A stretch of 21,834 nucleotides of DNA from Trichomonas tenax (taxonomy: Eukaryota; Parabasalia; Trichomonadida; Trichomonadidae): contig JALKBU010000881.1 of the NCBI GenBank assembly GCA_023091735.1, positions 1 through 21,834 of the forward strand, read 5' to 3'. Positions 16,386 to 21,834 of this stretch are shown here, in pieces. A model generated the notes under the pieces. It did not search any database. It had not been told where the DNA came from and worked only from the letters and a program-made list of their open reading frames with translations. The position numbers and the translations under genes were made by a program. Every line of letters starts with the position of its first letter. Position 1 is the stretch's first letter.

Positions 16386-19300
16386 ATGGAAAAACTTGAT
16401 TCGCATAAAGAAGGTTCTCATCAAGAAGAGCCAAAAACGAATGTTGCGGTGTTGTTGGTTACTCACCCACGAACAAGCAGCGAAAATCACGGAATTTTAA
16501 ATAATACGCAAATTTCATTCAACAAAAATTGGCTTGAACACAGTTTTGCGAATACGCCATACGTTTTTGAATACAGACCATATCAATTCAACCAAGAAAT
16601 CACAATTCCAAAGTATTATAATGAATTTTGTTTGTCTTCTGTTGAACCAGAACGAAATGTTATAAGCGCCAATACCGTAAAAGACATGATGAACCTGAAA
16701 GGTATTACTTCAGAGCACTCAAAGCTTTTATCAAGTACGATTCCAAATATTTTCGAAAATTTAAAGGAAAATATCAAACCTTTACCAAACATGCGCCCAA
16801 GCAATGACTTTTTGAAGCTTTCATTGGGAAAATTCGAAGCAGAAGGTAAAATTTCAGGAGGTTATTTTGCGCTTTTCGATGGAGCTTTAAAAAAGATCGC
16901 AAGTCCAACAGTTCCGTTTGTTGTTAATAATGACAATGCTGTTTTTCCTCAAACACAAGAAGGAGCTGTTTATTTCCAAAATTCACCATTTCTTCAGAAT
17001 TTGAGCTTAATTTGTGTCATATATGGCATTACAGGAACTTCTTATGGTACTCCAACATTCATTGCAGCGAATTCTTTGCCTCTTTACGTGGAAAACGAAT
17101 TTGTAAAAAGAGAATCATTTCCTGAACCTTTCATTAGTGCCATAAGCTCTTCATTCGAAGAGACAACTAAAGCATTCAATGATCGTTCTCAAGCACAAAC
17201 TTCGCAAATTAAATTCGAATTCAAATTTTCTCGTATCAATTCCGAACAAAACAGATTTATGAACTTCACATATCTCTGGGCACTCGATCCTAATAAGTCT
17301 CTTGTTGTCAGTCACTCCAAATATCCATCGATTATGACTGTTCCAATGATTATATTAACAAACTTGCAATTAGTTTGGAAATCTATACCAAAAGCAAGTG
17401 CATATCAGATCAAGGCATATTACCACAACAATCAAAACTCAAATGGAACAACACCAGGAAATTCGAATTTATTATCAAATGAAAACTCAAAATTATCGCC
17501 AGTTTACGAGTCTCCAATTCTCTTTGCCAACAAGGAGATGTCATTCCCTGATTCCATTCAGATTGCTGTTGGCGATATTGAGCCGAGTTCAAATTCTCAC
17601 ATTATTCTCAACATTCACTCTTATGGCGAGAAAATGAATGGCGAAATCGCTGATATCGTTGTCGTTCCTCTATTTGTTGATAGCTTTCCATTGACATCAG
17701 GAGAGAAATACTTCGCAATCAATGAAACAAAGAAATTGTCAAAGAGCTATCTCAAGAAACCAAAAGATTTCGTTAAAGATAATAAAAATCCAGGAAAGAA
17801 ATATCTCAAAGCAGATTTAATCATTCACCATTCATTATTTGTTCCTCCGAAGCTCAACATCATCGAAAATCTCGATTTTTCGATACTTCCAATGCAAACA
17901 CTTATCGAAAACTTGCTCCCAATCACTGTTCATCTTTTAATGTCCAATGATCTGAAACAAAATCAAAGAATATTCGACTTATTCCAAGTAGTCGGTCATC
18001 GCGAAATTATTGATGATCTTACGAGATGGGCCTATGACGGATTCGATCCGAGATCAATCGACACGAAAAACAGGTCATACGTGAAGCTTTGCAGCACATT
18101 TTCGCAGATATTTACTGAATTACTTTTGCAACCAGATGATAATAATGAATTGTCGCATTTCTTGAAGACATGTGAAACTGTTGTTCCATTTATTTTAGCT
18201 CTATGCCAAGTTTCAATCTTCTATCCATCATGCAATGATAGAAGTGAGAGTTATTTAGTCACTTTGCTTGTTGTCATCAGTCAAGTCATCGCTAAACACA
18301 TGAACGTCGTCAGAGAATATCCTCCGTTTGAGAAACCGAAGAAACTAAAGAAAGGAGAAGTTTTCAAGAAACCTCCGCCAAAGCCAAGGAACTTGGATGA
18401 TGATTTCTTGAAGTGTGGTGCAGTAAAGATGACTGATGCGCTTGCTGACACAATTCTTAACTGTTCTTGCTTTTTATCAACACAAGGAATGAATTCAATC
18501 GCAACACAATTTTTGAAGGCAATCACTGCCGAGAGCAACAACTCCAATGAACCGCGTAACATGTCTTATCTCCAGATCAGATTCATGATGAAGCTTTTCA
18601 CAACACCATATTTCGCTGAGTGCTTCACTTATAAATCAACAATCACACAATACAAACCGAACTATATTCCCATCAATTTCTTCATTTCGACATTGTTCTT
18701 GAGACTTTTCCAGTCCTTTGCCATGGACTCTAATTTACTCATTGAGTCGGTTGCCACTTTGTTCATGAGAATTGTTTTAACAAGTGAAACACTTAACTCT
18801 GATAAAAGAAATGTTTCGGCAATTGCTATTTTGCCGTTTTTGTCACTCTTGTATGAAAACTTCCATTCTCCAATGATCAAGCAGCTCCCTGAAGTCCAAT
18901 TCAAGTATTTGTTATGTGCAACATTCATTTTTGGAGCAGCACCAGAAGAATCGGCTCTTTTCTTCAGCGGTTTGGAGCACACATTCAAGAATCGCTTCAT
19001 TCACTTCTTAGTCGAATCCACACAAAGAATGATCACTTACGCCAAAGAAAACAAAGATGCTGGTCTTCATCTGCTTGCAGCATATACGAGAAATGTTGGT
19101 CTTTTCTTATTAGAGATTGGAAAATATGTCGAAGAATGCTATGAAGAGTTCATTAATCTTTTGAGTTTGTTCACCGATGAAGTTCAACCTCTCTATTACT
19201 CTCTGGACAAAACTTACATCTGCATGAACATATATCTCGTCTACAACATCATTCACAACGCACTCAAGTATTATCCATTCTACGCCATTACTTGCCGATG

Positions 19301-21026
19301 GGTATTGAACTTGGCGATAAGAAGACAGCATTTCAATCGATGCTTAGTTGTTGCAGCTGTGTTGGCAATGTACAAAGCAGATTTCGATAGGACAGTTAAT
19401 GGAAACAAAGGAAATATCACACTCAGCTCTGTCGAAACTCTCGATACATTAACAAACGCTATGATGAGCGCAAATGCTGATGAAATCATCTATTACAAGA
19501 ATGTTGTCGACTCTATTAAGGAAAACGCAACACACTTCAATAAATCACTTCCGGAAGAGATCATAAAAAGAACAAAGAGCGCAATCGTTGTTTATGAATG
19601 CATTGTTCGCCAGAAGACATCGAAATTGCCACCCGACATCCAAGCAAGGACAATCATGGAGATTGCTGACCAATACAAAGACTTGCCGTCAATGAGAATG
19701 CAATGGTTGAGACAAATTGTAAGAACAAACAGGGAATCAAAAGATTTCATTTCCGCTTTCATCGCGCAGATCCATGTTATTGCTTTATCATGTCACATTC
19801 TTCAATCGAAGTTTAAATTAGAAAATGAACCCTCGAAACCACCAGAGCCAATGGATGTTGAAGAAAATCTTTTGTTCACGCAGCCAACAAAAGTTGACAT
19901 TTGGAACGAAAACCACGAGATTTACTTCACAAAATCCGACTTCAATTTCATGCCTTCAGCAAAGAAAGAATTTGAAACTGTTTATGATGCAGATGGCCTC
20001 AAATCAACACTTTTAATCCCATTCGATGTGGATTACGTTATGGATGTTTGCAATGAAGCAATTTCGATTGGACGTGAAGCAAAGATGTTCTACACATTGA
20101 GACCCATTTATTCTTTCCTGCTTAGACTCTTGCACAGAGTCAGGGATGCTGCAGGAGCAGCAAAGATTTACGGCCAATACGCTGAAGATGAAGCAAGTGT
20201 TACTCACAACAAAGATGTTAAATATTACTTCGTTGAAGCGAACGATGGCAAACGAATGATATTCACATCTAATTTAGATATTAACGAGTTCATGTATTCA
20301 CTCGTTCAGAGATTCAATGGCGTCAAGATCTGCAAATGCCACAGCAAAGATTGCCTTTCGAAAGAAGGAACTTGCATCTTCGAAATGAAGCCAATCGAGA
20401 ATTGCGAATGTGTCGAAAAGAAGCATTCATTCACAAAATTCGAGAACGTCATTGATATGTCAAACATCAACAGCGAACCCAATGCAACACAGATTATAGT
20501 AACAACAGAAGAAGAATCACCGCATTTCGCACAATCAGTTAAAGTGAGCAAAATAGAATTCAAGCAAATATCGAAACTCGAATATCTGAAAAATGAGATA
20601 AAGAACATCACAGAGAAGATAGAGATGATATCATCGGACTTCGAAAGTCTATTCCCATCAAGCGAATTATGTCCTCCTGTTGAAACATATATTGGTGACT
20701 TAGAGAGGATCAATACAGTAATCGAGAACTCAATCAAAGGTCCTGTTGGCACAGCGATGACAAATGCAATTGATTTACTGAACTCTAATAACGCTCCAAT
20801 CACACCACTTGTGTCCGCAATGCACAGACTCTTCAGCGTTTATTTGCGCGCAATACAAGGCAGAGCAGAGCTTAAAACAGTCTATGATGAGCAAGCAAGG
20901 CTTTACAAGGATTTCTGTGAGAAGATAAAGATGGGAGTCCCCGTTTTTTCAACTTTGTATGCTGCAGATCTTGACCCTATGCGCGATCTCGAATATAACG
21001 AATTCGGTGGCGTCAACAGGAAATAA
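16386..21026 (+). CDS. DOCK-family guanine nucleotide exchange factor (DHR-1/DHR-2)
   Basis: The longest frame opens at a TTG at 16350; the first ATG is at 16386, giving 1546 residues. DOCK proteins load GTP onto Rac/Cdc42-type GTPases to drive actin remodelling. The N-terminal part carries a C2-like region of the DOCK C/D kind (YFALFDGALKKIASPTVP, near 160), and a DHR-1-like C2 domain at about 310-465 ends in an SKSYLKKP-type segment. A long helical middle follows, with a proline-rich KPPPKPR near 662. The DHR-2 catalytic region covers about 1085-1530. It starts YKDLPSMRMQWL with an adjacent helix rich in Ala/Ile, continues with RPIYSFLLRLLHRVRDAAGA and KIYGQYAEDE, and includes the late helix SSELCPPVETYIGDLERI and PVGTAMTNAIDL. 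A cluster of six cysteines and a histidine (about 1313-1347) interrupts lobe B. Homology is by motif pattern, not alignment; the family call is firm, the GTPase partner unknown. Confidence 0.88.
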   Translation: MEKLDSHKEGSHQEEPKTNVAVLLVTHPRTSSENHGILNNTQISFNKNWLEHSFANTPYVFEYRPYQFNQEITIPKYYNEFCLSSVEPERNVISANTVKDMMNLKGITSEHSKLLSSTIPNIFENLKENIKPLPNMRPSNDFLKLSLGKFEAEGKISGGYFALFDGALKKIASPTVPFVVNNDNAVFPQTQEGAVYFQNSPFLQNLSLICVIYGITGTSYGTPTFIAANSLPLYVENEFVKRESFPEPFISAISSSFEETTKAFNDRSQAQTSQIKFEFKFSRINSEQNRFMNFTYLWALDPNKSLVVSHSKYPSIMTVPMIILTNLQLVWKSIPKASAYQIKAYYHNNQNSNGTTPGNSNLLSNENSKLSPVYESPILFANKEMSFPDSIQIAVGDIEPSSNSHIILNIHSYGEKMNGEIADIVVVPLFVDSFPLTSGEKYFAINETKKLSKSYLKKPKDFVKDNKNPGKKYLKADLIIHHSLFVPPKLNIIENLDFSILPMQTLIENLLPITVHLLMSNDLKQNQRIFDLFQVVGHREIIDDLTRWAYDGFDPRSIDTKNRSYVKLCSTFSQIFTELLLQPDDNNELSHFLKTCETVVPFILALCQVSIFYPSCNDRSESYLVTLLVVISQVIAKHMNVVREYPPFEKPKKLKKGEVFKKPPPKPRNLDDDFLKCGAVKMTDALADTILNCSCFLSTQGMNSIATQFLKAITAESNNSNEPRNMSYLQIRFMMKLFTTPYFAECFTYKSTITQYKPNYIPINFFISTLFLRLFQSFAMDSNLLIESVATLFMRIVLTSETLNSDKRNVSAIAILPFLSLLYENFHSPMIKQLPEVQFKYLLCATFIFGAAPEESALFFSGLEHTFKNRFIHFLVESTQRMITYAKENKDAGLHLLAAYTRNVGLFLLEIGKYVEECYEEFINLLSLFTDEVQPLYYSLDKTYICMNIYLVYNIIHNALKYYPFYAITCRWVLNLAIRRQHFNRCLVVAAVLAMYKADFDRTVNGNKGNITLSSVETLDTLTNAMMSANADEIIYYKNVVDSIKENATHFNKSLPEEIIKRTKSAIVVYECIVRQKTSKLPPDIQARTIMEIADQYKDLPSMRMQWLRQIVRTNRESKDFISAFIAQIHVIALSCHILQSKFKLENEPSKPPEPMDVEENLLFTQPTKVDIWNENHEIYFTKSDFNFMPSAKKEFETVYDADGLKSTLLIPFDVDYVMDVCNEAISIGREAKMFYTLRPIYSFLLRLLHRVRDAAGAAKIYGQYAEDEASVTHNKDVKYYFVEANDGKRMIFTSNLDINEFMYSLVQRFNGVKICKCHSKDCLSKEGTCIFEMKPIENCECVEKKHSFTKFENVIDMSNINSEPNATQIIVTTEEESPHFAQSVKVSKIEFKQISKLEYLKNEIKNITEKIEMISSDFESLFPSSELCPPVETYIGDLERINTVIENSIKGPVGTAMTNAIDLLNSNNAPITPLVSAMHRLFSVYLRAIQGRAELKTVYDEQARLYKDFCEKIKMGVPVFSTLYAADLDPMRDLEYNEFGGVNRK

Positions 21027-21325
21027 TTATTTTGTTTATAAACAATAATACTTTTTTCTTCAAAATTATGAAATCATCGAATTGTGTTCGAAAACAAAAT
21101 CTGAAGATAATAGAAAAGGTTTAAAAACAAAGTGAATGTATCCGGAAGTGTCGTTGATAGAGATTTTGATGATGAAATAACGCTTTGTCTTGCTATCAAA
21201 AAGTTTATGTGACATTTTTGTCAAATACAAGGTAAAAATATATTTACGCGGCAAAATTTTATAAAATATAGTAAATAATGAAGGGCATTAAATAAAATAA
21301 TTTAAATATAAAATATAATAGTATC
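21027..21325. other. Convergent 3' spacer, nothing recognised
   Basis: The 299-bp gap between the DOCK-like gene and the convergent gene at the right edge is AT-rich and shows no frame, repeat or RNA gene. Both transcripts presumably end here. Confidence 0.55.
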
Positions 21326-21834
21326 TTATTGATTCATGGACAGAATTTCATCGACATCTAAATCATAAAACTCGTTGACATCTTCAATAAGTTTTTCTTT
21401 CATTGCCTCATAATCTACGGAGCACTTTGGAATACTGTGGTCATTCGAGAGTTGCGTGATATTGGAATGTTGATTTTTCTTGAGTTCTCTGTATATACCA
21501 AAAATATTAGTATCTTCGGTAAGACCTCCTTTGATACGTTTGAACTCTTCGAATGCATCTTCAATTTCTTTTTTGCTTAAGAATATGAACTTATTCTTTC
21601 CTCTTGCGCATTTGCATTTCGTAAGATCAGATATCTTAGGCGGTGTTTCATACTCAGTAACAGAATAGTCAGGTGTGTTGTAGTAGCTGAGGGAAATAAA
21701 TTGCTCGCTTGAAGTGTTTTTGTTATGTGAGTCAATAAATTCCCGAGATTTTTCCTTAATGACTTCATAGACACTTACATCATCCAAATCATCTATATCT
21801 GTGAAGAACTTTTGTTTAGATTTATCATAGAGAT
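21326..21834 (-). CDS. Unrecognised protein, 5' end beyond the window
   Basis: The stop TAA is at 21326-21328, and the frame is open through the last base of the window, so this is the C-terminal part (about 168 residues) of a longer gene. A TTG at 21785-21787 has been read as a start by some methods, but translation continues upstream of it with KSKQKFFTDIDD, and there is no ATG near it. The visible part is hydrophilic and acidic, with tyrosines spaced around FISLSYYNTPDYSVTEYETP, a small KCKCARGKNK element and a helical segment KKEIEDAFEEFKRIKGG. It ends DLDVDEILSMNQ. No domain is recognised. It converges on the DOCK-like gene. Confidence 0.7.
   Translation of the reverse strand, partial: LYDKSKQKFFTDIDDLDDVSVYEVIKEKSREFIDSHNKNTSSEQFISLSYYNTPDYSVTEYETPPKISDLTKCKCARGKNKFIFLSKKEIEDAFEEFKRIKGGLTEDTNIFGIYRELKKNQHSNITQLSNDHSIPKCSVDYEAMKEKLIEDVNEFYDLDVDEILSMNQ

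Noticed and set aside
20306..20803. 165-codon minus-strand frame opposite the DOCK-like gene
   Set aside because: It is antisense to the DHR-2 region; its hydrophobic look follows from the codon pattern of the sense strand.
1..21834. CRISPR array, bacterial operon or prophage content
   Set aside because: No regularly spaced repeats with unique spacers, no Shine-Dalgarno pattern, and all recognisable genes are eukaryotic.

Overview
This window is AT-rich nuclear DNA from a unicellular eukaryote. The genes are intron-free as far as I can see, stand alone on either strand, and are separated by long AT-rich gaps. The gene set is a Yju2-type splicing factor, a dual-specificity phosphatase, a casein-kinase-1-group kinase, a papain-like cysteine peptidase and a giant DOCK-type GEF. 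Six of the eight complete genes carry a TCA trinucleotide 9-20 nt before the start codon, as expected of a trichomonad initiator (Inr). The best guess is a parabasalid, probably a Tritrichomonas-like species. That is an inference from gene families and promoter layout, not from a marker gene.

Layout, left to right. 1-2513 has no convincing gene. It holds a GC-rich run of four hairpins (195-329), a 20-bp perfect inverted repeat (350-369 and 1020-1039), a decayed-looking reading frame (1100-1396) and two copies of a 76-bp sequence exactly 120 bp apart (1815-2010). At 2514-3769 a minus-strand Yju2/CWC16 gene and a plus-strand two-helix membrane protein diverge from a 233-bp spacer loaded with CATGTAA-like motifs. 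At 4092-5132 (minus) lies a phosphatase with a myristoylation-type N terminus. 5133-6926 is mostly gene-free with small coding-like scraps. 6927-7907 (minus) is a coiled-coil protein. 7908-10880 is almost 3 kb without a solid gene; it has coding-like fragments and a degenerate tRNA-like element. 10881-12074 is the kinase and 13011-13970 the secreted peptidase. After a gap with a probable gene remnant comes an unrecognised 208-residue protein (15108-15734) and then the 1546-residue DOCK-like protein (16386-21026). The right edge cuts a minus-strand gene of unknown function whose frame is open to the last base (21326-21834).

The genes do not form an operon or a pathway cluster. Several are signalling components (phosphatase, kinase, Rho-family GEF), which fits an amoeboid or adherent protist, but nothing here shows that they act together. 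For three of the listed open frames (208-aa protein, DOCK-like protein, right-edge gene) the longest frame begins at a non-ATG codon. I used the first in-frame ATG for the first two and an open 5' end for the third.

The most unusual signals are the GC-rich hairpin cluster, the recurring CATGTAA motif in intergenic DNA, the cysteine cluster inside the DHR-2 region of the DOCK-like protein, and the acidic/aromatic tail of the 208-residue protein.
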